A stretch of 64,000 bases of DNA from Flavivirga eckloniae (GTDB lineage: Bacteria; Bacteroidota; Bacteroidia; Flavobacteriales; Flavobacteriaceae). A program made the translations under genes and the position numbers. Location of the stretch: NCBI RefSeq assembly GCF_002886045.1, contig NZ_CP025791.1, forward strand, positions 2,557,001-2,621,000, given 5' to 3'. Numbering within the stretch: position 1 is the stretch's first letter; the number at the start of each line of letters is the position of its first letter. Positions 28,501 to 36,849 of this stretch are shown one piece after another. The notes beneath the pieces were generated by a model. It did no database searches and was not told the DNA's origin. It worked only from the letters and a program-made list of their open reading frames with translations.

Positions 28501-28921
28501 CTGATAATGGTAGACCATCATCATCATTAACTTTACCTTTAATTAACTGTTGAAGACGTTTTTCTTTTATTACAATAGTATGGTTTTTAGATAATTCGAA
28601 CTTAACATTGCTGCCGGAAAAACTTTGTTTTAATAACTTAGTCAATAGAATTTCTCCTTTTTTTAAATGGATTCTCTTGGTCTCATCAAATAGACCCTCG
28701 GGGTATAAAAAACGATATTTGGTTTGGTTTTTAATAATCCTAAATACTTCGTTTACCGAAACTTCTTTATCGGCATCAATTATAATTCTTTCTTGAGAGA
28801 ACGTGTTTTCTGTGCTAAAACCAAAAACTGTTGTACATAAAAGAAATATAAATACTCTCATAACAATAAATAACAGGTGTTTTCGTACGAAAGCCTGCTC
28901 TCGGATTAATTTAATTTTCAT
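25580..28921 (-). CDS. SusC/RagA-family TonB-dependent transporter with STN domain (left locus)
   Basis: 1113 residues. In order: a signal region (RVFIFLLCTTVFGFSTENTFS), an STN signalling domain (~50-120, VSVNEVFRIIKNQTKYRFLYP), a carboxypeptidase-like CNA domain (~128-205, IKGKVNDDDGLPLSGVSILIKG), the TonB-dependent plug (~215-330, VTTKSG-type ILITTKSGSS), and a long barrel ending in Phe (RYAIGINVSF). It imports a substrate delivered by SusD across the outer membrane. The STN domain can contact the FecR anti-sigma factor encoded just upstream, so substrate binding can switch on the operon. It is nearly the same length as, and closely similar to, the SusC at 38430-41768. Confidence 0.95.
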   Translation of the reverse strand: MKIKLIREQAFVRKHLLFIVMRVFIFLLCTTVFGFSTENTFSQERIIIDADKEVSVNEVFRIIKNQTKYRFLYPEGLFDETKRIHLKKGEILLTKLLKQSFSGSNVKFELSKNHTIVIKEKRLQQLIKGKVNDDDGLPLSGVSILIKGTTTGAATDFDGNYQISADTGDVLEFSFLGYTTQEIIVTEASQTIDVTLKVIVGKLDEIIVTAQGIRKEKKALGYAVTTLEGTEVENKAESDVSRSLQGKVAGVQIFVESGSTGDQANIRVRGNLSITGNNEPLLVVDNVPFSGNLIDINPNNIKNISVLKGLNASILYGSEGRNGVILITTKSGSSSIGEKKISINFSQTVYTNEVASLPDYQNTYGQGRDNAFSGGDIVSWGAAFSELDFIPHPYANNPSFPEFAGVEIPYEATPNNVKDFFDTGIGKITALNFNSSQEKTAFNLSAGYTDETGIIGKNDLKRFNLAIGGSAQITDKLNISATFNYTTRKRNSQSGLTLFSTLLYLPRNLDLFNLPYQDPITGANVYFNSEEHPLWTINNTGSNDDVTRLFTTINTKYDINNHWSLNYRIGIDNNGSDGFDFRNKGGDIARTGFLSLSYNKSEIIDQSLILNTNYKLSDKIGFDSQLGLNSKTTNVKSNSSRSGDQVVFGFFRPNNFDTQTANATRARENLLGVFAALEFNYDRYLFLSLSGRNDWSSTLEKENQSIFYPGASVSFLPTSAFNFDSKTVNYLKVRAAYATSAGFPSRFNTRQTLESDSNRFVTEDGSIRASTVPRDLANPNLKAELHKEFEVGIESKLFNNRVSLDASVFKRVSKDQIVNRRLDTSTGFGATSINIGRVDTDGVELNLGVDIFKSENFNWNLTNVFTAYESTVVELSSGPFALGRSRFAIEGEAFGVIQTNYAAKDSEGNFLIDPNNGEILSSNQVGLPDKIVGDPTPDWRLATINSFSYRNFTLSTQFEYTHGGDNLSDTFSELVENGVLRGSENRDGSFIIPGVYGDRSTGLPFLDANGQPIPNTIQQNGNRTASGNYYDARDNYVFDASVFRIREVALSYNINGRKNNLPFDNLAITLSGRNLFFIAPNYPKYANLDPEVDKASTVVPSTKRYAIGINVSF

Positions 28922-29017
28922 AAATTTGCTTGGTGTTAATTAGACATAGTTTTAGTTAATACTCATTTAAGGGGGCGAAGTTCGATATCGTCAAATTTCT
29001 AATCTTCGTTCCTCTTT

Positions 29018-30160
29018 TTATTTTAATATGATTGTTTTATTATTGATTTCGTAAGTTTTAATCACCCCAAAATCCTGAATAGTTTTTAATATTTCTTCAA
29101 TATTTTGATCTTTACCTAAAACTCCAAAAAACTTCTTTTTCTCAATCGCTTCATTAGTAAAAATGACTTCAAAATCGTACCAACGCGATATTACTTTCAT
29201 AATATCTTTTAATGATTTTCTCTCAAAACTAAAGACGCCTTCTTTCCATGAAATTTCATTATAAACATCTACCATTTTCAACGTCATAGCGTTTGTATTT
29301 AAGTTAAAGTCTGATTGTTGACCTGGTATTAAGTGTTCTCTAGTAGTATTAGAATGAAGGACTACTTTACCTTCAACCAAAGTGGTATAAATATTGGTTT
29401 CGTCTTTATAGGCCTTTATATTGAACTCAGTACCTAATACATCAATCTCAAGAGATTGGTTGTTAACTCTAAATTTTGCGTCATCATGCTCTGTGCTTGG
29501 AGATACATCAAAATAAGCTTCTCCATAAACTAATTCTACTTGACGCATTTCTCCTTTTATAAAACTTACTGGATATTTTAATTGAGATTCTGAATTTAAC
29601 CAAACTTGAGTGCCATCAGATAATTCGATAAAAAATTGCCCACCTCTAGGTATGGTTAAATAGTTATAGGCTATTTCTGATTTGGAATTCGTTGTGGCAT
29701 TATAGATTAATTTTTCGCCATTACTTTGTAAATTATCTGAGATGTATTCTTGACCTTTTTCTAGGGCCACTACTGTTCCATCTTCTAATGTTAATATTGC
29801 TTTATCTGTCCCTATCTCTATATTATTGTTTATTGTTATTGGGGTTTCCTCTATTGTTGTGTTAAATAAACTGTCTCTAAAGAAATAACTTGATGCCAAT
29901 ATGCCAATAAATATGGCTGCTGCAGTATACTTCCAATACGTATTAGTTTTCGTTTTGGGTGTTTTTATATTCTTTTGAATAGCTAGCCATCCTTTTTCAA
30001 CATCAATGTTGTCTATATCATTTCCATCTATAAAATTCTTTTTTACAGAATTAAAATAGTCTCTGTGAAGGCTTGATTCATCATACCATTTATTAAAAAC
30101 AATCACTTCTTCTGAAGTAAGTGTTTTATTAAGTTTTTTTATAATAAGTTTAAATTCCAT
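29018..30160 (-). CDS. FecR-type anti-sigma factor (left locus)
   Basis: About 380 residues (ATG 30160, MEFKLIIKKL; an ATG three codons earlier is possible). An N-terminal cytoplasmic anti-sigma region (~1-75) is followed by one membrane segment (YTAAAIFIGILASSYFF, ~80-97), the periplasmic FecR domain (~145-245, TIPRGGQFFIELSDGTQVWLNSESQLKYP), and a C-terminal DUF4974-type domain (VISRWYDFEVIFTNEAIEKKKFFGVLG). It holds the ECF sigma factor until the STN domain of SusC signals. It lies between the sigma gene and susC. Confidence 0.92.
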   Translation of the reverse strand: MEFKLIIKKLNKTLTSEEVIVFNKWYDESSLHRDYFNSVKKNFIDGNDIDNIDVEKGWLAIQKNIKTPKTKTNTYWKYTAAAIFIGILASSYFFRDSLFNTTIEETPITINNNIEIGTDKAILTLEDGTVVALEKGQEYISDNLQSNGEKLIYNATTNSKSEIAYNYLTIPRGGQFFIELSDGTQVWLNSESQLKYPVSFIKGEMRQVELVYGEAYFDVSPSTEHDDAKFRVNNQSLEIDVLGTEFNIKAYKDETNIYTTLVEGKVVLHSNTTREHLIPGQQSDFNLNTNAMTLKMVDVYNEISWKEGVFSFERKSLKDIMKVISRWYDFEVIFTNEAIEKKKFFGVLGKDQNIEEILKTIQDFGVIKTYEINNKTIILK

Positions 30161-30278
30161 CTTACACATTTTTCTGCTTACTATAAGGTAGACAGCTAAA
30201 ATCTATAAAAGGGTGACAAAAGATGAAAAGAATTTTTAAAATAAGTAGAAAAATATAAATTATTGATAATCAGTATTT

Positions 30279-30836
30279 TTATTGATTAATCTGCAGTAGT
30301 ATTAAAATTGAAGTCACTAATTCTGTAATTTTTGCCTTTGCTCTTTTGAGTTGCGTTTTAACTGTATTTATAGATATACCTAGTTCGTTAGCAATTTCTG
30401 AATAGGTATAATTGTGTAAAAACTTAAGTTTGACAATTTGTTGCATTTTTTCAGGAAGCGAATCAACAATTTTTAAGATTTGATGGTATATCACTTTTTT
30501 GTCTTCCTCTGTGTTAGAATCAAAAACATGTTCGGTAATTAGATTGATGTTAAATTCTAAAAACTCATAATTATCTGTAATCTTTATCGACTTTAAATAA
30601 TTAAAACACCTATTACGAACCATAGTAAACAGATATCCTCTTAAAGAGGTCTTTATTTTTAACTTACCTGCATTTTCCCATATATAAATGAATACTTCTT
30701 GTACAATATCCTCACTTGAATCTTTGTCAAAAAGATATCTATTAGCATATTGTACTAAGCTTAGATAATTTTTATCAAAAAAAACTTTAAAAACTTTAGA
30801 ATTCTTCTTACTTATTTCATCAAGAATAAGATTCAT
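30279..30836 (-). CDS. ECF RNA polymerase sigma factor (left locus)
   Basis: 185 residues. Sigma region 2 is at ~15-85 (YLFDKDSSEDIVQEVFIYIWEN, YLFTMVRNRCFNYLKS) and region 4 at ~115-170 (LPEKMQQIVKLKFLHNYTYSEIANELGISINTVKTQLKRAKAKI). It is of the FecI/SusC-linked Bacteroidetes type. It reads in the same direction as its FecR, 110 bases upstream, unlike the right locus, where sigma and FecR are divergent. Confidence 0.94.
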   Translation of the reverse strand: MNLILDEISKKNSKVFKVFFDKNYLSLVQYANRYLFDKDSSEDIVQEVFIYIWENAGKLKIKTSLRGYLFTMVRNRCFNYLKSIKITDNYEFLEFNINLITEHVFDSNTEEDKKVIYHQILKIVDSLPEKMQQIVKLKFLHNYTYSEIANELGISINTVKTQLKRAKAKITELVTSILILLQINQ

Positions 30837-30965
30837 GAATAATGTACTAATAGAATTAAATCAAATCTATGAAAAAGAAAAGGGTGATTTGTAATTTTAT
30901 CTAAAGATAATAAATACTTTAAGTTAAGTATTGTTTTATTTCAAAATTAAAGGAACTCCCTTATA

Positions 30966-30982
30966 ATCTAGCTTTGCTAGAT
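30966..30982 (-). terminator. Short hairpin after the alkaline phosphatase gene
   Basis: ATCTAGC-TTT-GCTAGAT, perfect 7-bp stem, 11 bases past the stop at 30993; only a weak T-run follows. Confidence 0.45.
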
Positions 30983-30992
30983 AGAAAACGAC

Positions 30993-32657
30993 TTAATCTA
31001 ATACAAAAGGTAGCACATCACCCGTTGCTCCATTAGGAAAAGCAATTCCTAACAAAGCAGAAATGGTTGGTACGATATCCGTTATGTAAGTTTTTAATGT
31101 TGTACTCCCTTGTTTAATTCCATGACCATAAAAAAGCAAAGGTACATGCGTATCGTAAGCCATACCGCTACCATGAGTAGAACCTTTGAAAGCGGTACTT
31201 GACGAATGGCTAATTGTTGATGGATTAAGAATAAAGAATACATCACCACTATATTTTTGATTAAAACCATTTTGCAGTAACGCTCCAATTCCTGAAGTAT
31301 ATTGTGCCGATTCCATCTGACTCCTAGTATATACCTTATGGATATGCTCATTTAAGATCACGTAATCCAATAACGCATCTTCAAGTTCTTTTCTATCGAT
31401 ATTATGTTTTCTCAAGGCTTTGTAATTAAAGAATAGTTGGTTAATAGACATGTTTTCGATTAAACCGTCTGCCTTAAACCGCTCTTTTATAAAGTCGTTT
31501 ATTTTAGATTTCAACTGGTATCTATTAAAATATCCTGATGGAATGTTAAGTGTTTTCAGATAAGAAGGTACATGTATGGCACCATGATCGGAGGTTAAGA
31601 AGACAGTGTACTGTCCTTTGCCTACTTTAGTATCTAATGCTTTAAAAAATCGTTCCAAATCCTGATCTAGCCTTAAATAAGTGTCTTGAATCTCTTTAGA
31701 ATTTACGCCAAATTTATGGCCCACAGCATCTGTACTCGAAAAGCTTACTGTAAGAAAGTCTGTAATATCATCTGCACCTAGCTGTTCTCCATCAATAGCA
31801 GCAATGGCAAAATCTGCAGTTAAACTATTACCATATCCAGAACTTTTAATAATATCGAAACCTCCATTCTGATCTTTTAATTTTGCCAAATCATAAGGAA
31901 ATGTAACAGCTTTTTTTCCTTTAAACCCTTTCTCGAATGCATTCTGATCTGAACCACTTTCTGTATATGTATTAATATCATATAATGTATTCCACACTTT
32001 TAGATAAGATGCTGCTTGGTCAGAATTATTGAATCTTTTAACCCAACCTGGTAACTCATTTCTATAATAGGTGCTGGTAATCCATTTGCCTTCGTCTTTA
32101 CCTCGAAACCAATAGGCCCCATTTGCAGTATGTCCTGCTGGGAGGATGGCCCCTCTGTCCTTAATTCCGATTCCAATAGTTTTTCCCTTCATTTGTGTAT
32201 GCAATCGATTCTGATCGGTAATCGTAGTAGTTTTTAATCTTCTAGGTGACATCTTTTCAAATGGACTATCTGATCCTACGGGTTTTACCAAAGAATCACC
32301 GACACAGTAGACCACTTTTTTACTAAGTCTATCATACCAATCATTAGACATAATACCATGATTTTGTGGTGTTGTACCTGTAAATATAGAAGCATGTCCT
32401 GGTCCTGTAAACGTTGGTACATAATTAAAGTGGCTATTCTTAAAGTTATAGCCTTCCTTTATCATTCTTTTAAATCCACCTTCTCCAAATCGATTATAGA
32501 ATCGGGTTATATAATCATATCTCATCTGATCTACAACAATACCAACGACTAACTTAGGGGATTTATAGGGCTTGTTTTCTTGTGACATACAAGGTGCTGG
32601 TATGAATGCTAGAGATAATATCAGAGCTGTTTTTTTTAGTATTGAAAATAATGTCAT
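30993..32657 (-). CDS. pafA: PafA-type alkaline phosphatase, exported
   Basis: 554 residues with signal peptide (ALILSLAFIPAPCMSQ). It matches the phosphate-insensitive monoesterase PafA of flavobacteria block by block: KLVVGIVVDQMRYDYITRFY (first Zn Asp), VPTFTGPGHASIFTG (Thr nucleophile, ~83), SNDWYDR (substrate Asn), GIKDRGAILPAGH (Lys/Arg that bind phosphate), STDAVGHKFG and TSDHGA (Zn ligands), and THGSGMAYDTHVPLLF (last Zn His). All residues needed for catalysis are present. It releases phosphate from many organic esters in the periplasm or medium. It is the last gene of the right-hand SusCD operon, 87 bases after the phosphoesterase. Confidence 0.93.
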   Translation of the reverse strand: MTLFSILKKTALILSLAFIPAPCMSQENKPYKSPKLVVGIVVDQMRYDYITRFYNRFGEGGFKRMIKEGYNFKNSHFNYVPTFTGPGHASIFTGTTPQNHGIMSNDWYDRLSKKVVYCVGDSLVKPVGSDSPFEKMSPRRLKTTTITDQNRLHTQMKGKTIGIGIKDRGAILPAGHTANGAYWFRGKDEGKWITSTYYRNELPGWVKRFNNSDQAASYLKVWNTLYDINTYTESGSDQNAFEKGFKGKKAVTFPYDLAKLKDQNGGFDIIKSSGYGNSLTADFAIAAIDGEQLGADDITDFLTVSFSSTDAVGHKFGVNSKEIQDTYLRLDQDLERFFKALDTKVGKGQYTVFLTSDHGAIHVPSYLKTLNIPSGYFNRYQLKSKINDFIKERFKADGLIENMSINQLFFNYKALRKHNIDRKELEDALLDYVILNEHIHKVYTRSQMESAQYTSGIGALLQNGFNQKYSGDVFFILNPSTISHSSSTAFKGSTHGSGMAYDTHVPLLFYGHGIKQGSTTLKTYITDIVPTISALLGIAFPNGATGDVLPFVLD

Positions 32658-32744
32658 TTCTTTTTTTGTGTCTTTTATGTTACTTATTCTATAGGTTGGA
32701 TATAATGTTTCTGTAGTTATCTATTTAAGATGATCGGGGAGGTA

Positions 32745-33935
32745 TTAGTTATTAAAATCCAGTTCAAATTTGTCCCCTTTGTCACTTAGTTTAAAGTATT
32801 TTCCATTTTCAATTAGTAACGCTTGCGATTTACCTGTGAACTTTTCTTTTGGGTGCTTAATATCTACCCGTATTACTTTTCCGTTAAAATCTGAAGTCAC
32901 CTGACGATCAACTATGGTATGACCAATAATGATGTGTTTCACATCAAAATAATTCAAAAGGGCATCTAAACCAGAAGTCTCTATTTTAGAGTAATACTTT
33001 TTGTATCCTTTTATAAGGCCGCGATACCAAAACGGACCTTCTCTGCCAAAAATTAAATTTGCCTGTTCGTCCTCTTCAGGATATTTCATTAAGTTTTTAC
33101 GGATATTCTTTCTAACAATATCATTGATTTCAGATATCGAAAGCCCTGTAGCAATAAGTTTTTCACTTACACCACCGTGTATGAACAAATTATCGCCTAT
33201 TTTTTCAATAGCATTCTTGGTCTTTATCCATTTGACTAGTTCATTGGCATCAGACATTAAAAAGGCATATGCTGCTTGGTCATCATCGTTTATACCAGAA
33301 ACCAACCTAGCCAATTTCATGTACTTATCCTTTACATATCTAATGTCCAGATAAAGATTCATAACATCATGGTTGCCCAGAATATAATGCACGTCTCCGC
33401 CATTCTTTTTGGCCTGTTGCTCCAACTTGTAGAGTAGCCAAAGACATGGTAAGATTTCTGTACCTCTATCGAACATATCGCCGCAAATAACCAAATGTCC
33501 TTTACCGTAAATCCAGTTAAAATTAGAATCCATAACCTTGTTTCCAATCAACATACTATAGAAAGTATTAAAGTTTCCTTCTATATCTGAGGTAACAAAT
33601 ATGTTATCTTGGGGTGGATGAACGTCCTTCGGTACTGTATATTTTTGAGCCAATTTAAATGGAACCTGATCTTTGTCTACATTATTAATTTTACTGATAA
33701 ACTCATAGTCTTTTGCCCTTTTAATTTTTGCTGTTTTTACCAAAAAAGAGGTGTCTTTTGCTTTCTCTACAGAAATAACCGTAAGCGTATCATTAGTGTT
33801 GTATATATAAGGACCATCCAAACTATTCAAGGTAGTCGCCTTCGTCTCTTTAACTTGAAAAAAAGATGGTTTACTGCTATTGCATCCTACGGTACAGCAT
33901 AAAATGATGCTATATATAATTATTTTTCTTTTCAT
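32745..33935 (-). CDS. Lipoprotein metallophosphoesterase, PPP/calcineurin-like
   Basis: 396 residues, signal peptide with lipobox (CTVGC, Cys18). The dinuclear-metal motifs are complete: SDIEGN (~116; Glu where many have His), GDMFDRG (~152), GNHD (~187), HGGVSEK (~253) and IIGHT (~339). GDxxDRG and GNHD are the PPP-type protein phosphatase/diadenosine tetraphosphatase signature. Exported on a lipid anchor, it probably acts on a phosphate ester at the cell surface together with PafA. A possible remnant of its C-terminus also lies beyond the left locus (23177-23278). Confidence 0.88.
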   Translation of the reverse strand: MKRKIIIYSIILCCTVGCNSSKPSFFQVKETKATTLNSLDGPYIYNTNDTLTVISVEKAKDTSFLVKTAKIKRAKDYEFISKINNVDKDQVPFKLAQKYTVPKDVHPPQDNIFVTSDIEGNFNTFYSMLIGNKVMDSNFNWIYGKGHLVICGDMFDRGTEILPCLWLLYKLEQQAKKNGGDVHYILGNHDVMNLYLDIRYVKDKYMKLARLVSGINDDDQAAYAFLMSDANELVKWIKTKNAIEKIGDNLFIHGGVSEKLIATGLSISEINDIVRKNIRKNLMKYPEEDEQANLIFGREGPFWYRGLIKGYKKYYSKIETSGLDALLNYFDVKHIIIGHTIVDRQVTSDFNGKVIRVDIKHPKEKFTGKSQALLIENGKYFKLSDKGDKFELDFNN

Positions 33936-34086
33936 TCTTTTTAATATGTGTACAATGTTCCCAAACCTAAATGTATGGGAGAGGTTAAATGGATTCTGAT
34001 TCGGTTTATTGCAAAAGAGCCCAACTATACTATAATAATTGAACTCTTTTTGCTGACTAACTCAAACCAATTATATTTTTTATCAT

Positions 34087-35556
34087 TTATTGATCATATG
34101 TAAGTGTGAGTTCTGGTGTATCTCCAGGTGTACTCGTTGTAAAACCTTCGGCTTCACGACCAATTGAAGTAGATGTAACTGTTGCACTTACTCCTGTAGG
34201 AACCATAATAATGTTTAAACTATTACCCGATACCCAATTAGGTCTATCAATAATCTCTTGAATAACACTTGATAAATCAACCGTTTGTTGAGATGGTCCT
34301 CTATCATCCCTAGTCCATTCCTCTGTTATAGTCCAAACAACACTAGCAGTTGTTCTACCTCTGTCAGTTAAGTTAAATAATGTCTCTGTGTATGGTGCAG
34401 CATCATCAGTACTTTCACAATAAATAGTCAATTCTACAGGGTTGGCATCACTATTCGTATCTGCAGTAAACTGAATTGTCGCATTAGATATTACTGCACC
34501 CTGCGGAACTTCTAAGTTTGCAAATCGCAACCCTATTATTGGAGCCGAATCGTGGCTACTACTACTTAGTTCACCTAGTTCTAAATCACCACTATCTAGA
34601 TCCATTTCTCCATCTATAGACTCCACATTATCTTCTTCAATGCTAATCTCCATTATTATAGTAACAGGTGCTTGATCTATAACAAATTCATCACTCGTAA
34701 TAGTTACATTATTTACTGTAATGCTTATTGGACCTGTAAATGCTCCTTGTGGTACAGATGTTGTTATGCTTGTTTCTGTCGCTGCTGTAACCACTGCAGG
34801 TATAGCCTCTCCAGAACTACCAGTAAACGTAACAATATTATCTGCTATGGTAGATCCAAAACTTGTTCCTGTAATTGTTACTTCTGTTCCTATCACTCCC
34901 ATTAAAGGATTTAACTCCGTAATAGCAGGTTCTACAATAAAACCAGAAGATGTAGCCAGTTGCCCAGCAACAGTAACCGTAACATCACCAAAGCCTACAA
35001 CAGAACCTTCAGGAACTGTTGTGGTGATACTTGTTTCAGTAGCATCGGTTACTATAGCGGGTAGGCCATTAATAACGACTATATTATCTGAAAGTGTCGT
35101 ACTAAATTTAGTTCCAGTAATGGTTATAACATCTCCTATGGCTGCTCTTGAAGGGTCTACATCGGATATGGTAGGTATATCCACAACGCTAAACGCAGGA
35201 CCATTTGCAGTAAAACTACCATGGGAAATAACAATATTTCCTGAGGTGGCTCCTTCTGGTATTTTTATGGTCAATATACTGTCTGAAGCCTCCGTAACTG
35301 TAACAGCAAGATCGTTTATGCTTACCTTATTATTAGCGGGGCTTACGCTAAAGTTGGTTCCTTTAACCTCTACCAAAGTTCCAATATCTCCAGTACTTGG
35401 ATTTATACTATTTATAGTAAGTTGCTCAATAGCAGGTACTCGGTTTAACGCTTCGTAATCAGGATTGTCACAAGACAACACTACGATACCAATACAGGTT
35501 GCTAAGAACATACCAATAGGCAGCACTTTCTTTATATGTTTTTTAATATTTTTCAT
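34087..35556 (-). CDS. Surface lipoprotein with three TIG/IPT repeats and a DNRLRE domain
   Basis: 489 residues; lipobox VVLSC (Cys ~29). Three Ig-like TIG repeats span ~42-125, ~126-210 and ~211-298. Each has INPSTGDIGTLVEVKGTNFS-type starts and a strand like ITTTVPEGSVVG. The C-terminal ~185 residues form a DNRLRE-type jelly roll (ISNATIQFTADTNSD..., VQEII-type SSVIQEIIDRPNW, GREAEGF, PELTLTY). Such domains are typical of surface or secreted proteins of Bacteroidetes that bind polymers. It is placed between the SusD/lipoprotein pair and the phosphatases, so it may be a substrate-binding surface protein. Confidence 0.85.
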   Translation of the reverse strand: MKNIKKHIKKVLPIGMFLATCIGIVVLSCDNPDYEALNRVPAIEQLTINSINPSTGDIGTLVEVKGTNFSVSPANNKVSINDLAVTVTEASDSILTIKIPEGATSGNIVISHGSFTANGPAFSVVDIPTISDVDPSRAAIGDVITITGTKFSTTLSDNIVVINGLPAIVTDATETSITTTVPEGSVVGFGDVTVTVAGQLATSSGFIVEPAITELNPLMGVIGTEVTITGTSFGSTIADNIVTFTGSSGEAIPAVVTAATETSITTSVPQGAFTGPISITVNNVTITSDEFVIDQAPVTIIMEISIEEDNVESIDGEMDLDSGDLELGELSSSSHDSAPIIGLRFANLEVPQGAVISNATIQFTADTNSDANPVELTIYCESTDDAAPYTETLFNLTDRGRTTASVVWTITEEWTRDDRGPSQQTVDLSSVIQEIIDRPNWVSGNSLNIIMVPTGVSATVTSTSIGREAEGFTTSTPGDTPELTLTYDQ

Positions 35557-35630
35557 TTTTTGCTTTTTATATAAATTATAGCTTGTATAGTTTATCTTAA
35601 AACTTAGCTAGCTATATTTTAGGTTATACA

Positions 35631-36830
35631 TTACTCTGATGGTTGAAACACTAACATCTGATCGAAATACGCACGTTCACTAGAAGAAGTACTTCTAAAT
35701 TCAATCATTAACGTATAGGCACTCACATCTGTTAGAAAACCTGTACTGATTAAAGTAAATTTGCCGCTCTCCCCTAAATCATCTAGTTCATCTCCACTTT
35801 TATCAAAAATCACCATGGTTTCCGAACTGCCATCTGTTCTTTCAATTAAAGTAGATACAATGATATAATCGGGATCTAGGCCTGGGGTATTCCTTAAGTT
35901 GTCATCGTCAAAGCCAGTACCATTGATAAATAATTTTATCTGCACACCAGAGTCTGTAACTCCAGAAGGTACGGCAACCCTATCAAAAGCTAGTTTTACA
36001 ATACCTCTAGTGTTTTGTAAACGGTACCCTTGTTCGCCATCTGGATAAGCGCCAACATCATCGGTATAATTACTTATTCCAATATCTGTTCCGCTTGGAC
36101 CTCCGACTCCATTTTGAAATGGAAGTTGGATGTATTCTGCTGTAAAACCAATTTCATCATCAACACCAGTTCCAACAGCTGTGTACATAATATCTGCACT
36201 AATAGGAGGGTTATTAATTAACGGTCCTTCATCCCTTGCATCTTGACCATCTGGTCTTATGTAAGTACCACTACCCACAGATCCTTCTTCAAAAGAAGTT
36301 CCTCTTATCTTTTTTGGTGGAGGAATTATAAACGAAAAGTTAAAAGCTAAAGCATTTCTATAGCTATCACCCAATAATTGTGAGATTGTAGTACCTCCCT
36401 CTGCCTCATTAGTATCGGTGTTAAAGTCTGGTTTAATGCCATTATAGATGGCATTAGGTGTGGTTACTACCGCATTAAACTCAAATTCAGAGAATCCACT
36501 TAAATCCGCTTCAGTTATGTTAAAAGCCTCATATAACATAGGTAATGTAATCACCAAATTAGCTGGGAACTTAGTAATTGTAATAAAATTATCTACAGTA
36601 ACATCTTCATGCGTTACAGATAGTACATAACTTGTTATATTATTGTTAACATCAATAATCTCTTCATTAATTTCTGCCTCAGCTAATTTCAAAAAATTAA
36701 AACTTAGTGTTGGTTCTGATTTAAAGGCAACAAAGCCACCTTTATCTGTTAAGTCATCAAATAAATTAATATTATCATCTTGACAGGACATACCTATTAG
36801 GATTAATAGACATATGTATATTTTTTTCAT
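35631..36830 (-). CDS. Surface lipoprotein of the right SusCD locus
   Basis: 399 residues with lipobox (GMSC, Cys16). The N-terminal ~170 residues are shared with the shorter protein of the left locus and look like an all-beta domain (PTLSFNFLKLAEAEINE, FPANLVITLPML). The C-terminal ~225 residues start after PPPKK, contain RGTSFEEGSVGSGTYIRPDG and YFDQMLVF, and look like a beta-sandwich/lectin-like domain. No family is firmly recognised. It is 19 bases downstream of susD and probably accompanies SusCD on the surface. Confidence 0.75.
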   Translation of the reverse strand: MKKIYICLLILIGMSCQDDNINLFDDLTDKGGFVAFKSEPTLSFNFLKLAEAEINEEIIDVNNNITSYVLSVTHEDVTVDNFITITKFPANLVITLPMLYEAFNITEADLSGFSEFEFNAVVTTPNAIYNGIKPDFNTDTNEAEGGTTISQLLGDSYRNALAFNFSFIIPPPKKIRGTSFEEGSVGSGTYIRPDGQDARDEGPLINNPPISADIMYTAVGTGVDDEIGFTAEYIQLPFQNGVGGPSGTDIGISNYTDDVGAYPDGEQGYRLQNTRGIVKLAFDRVAVPSGVTDSGVQIKLFINGTGFDDDNLRNTPGLDPDYIIVSTLIERTDGSSETMVIFDKSGDELDDLGESGKFTLISTGFLTDVSAYTLMIEFRSTSSSERAYFDQMLVFQPSE

Positions 36831-36849
36831 AATTATCTTCTTTTAATTA

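Noticed and set aside
34672-35458. Long open frames on the plus strand opposite the TIG repeat gene
   Set aside because: They are antisense shadows of a repetitive, codon-biased gene with a clear lipobox and domain structure.
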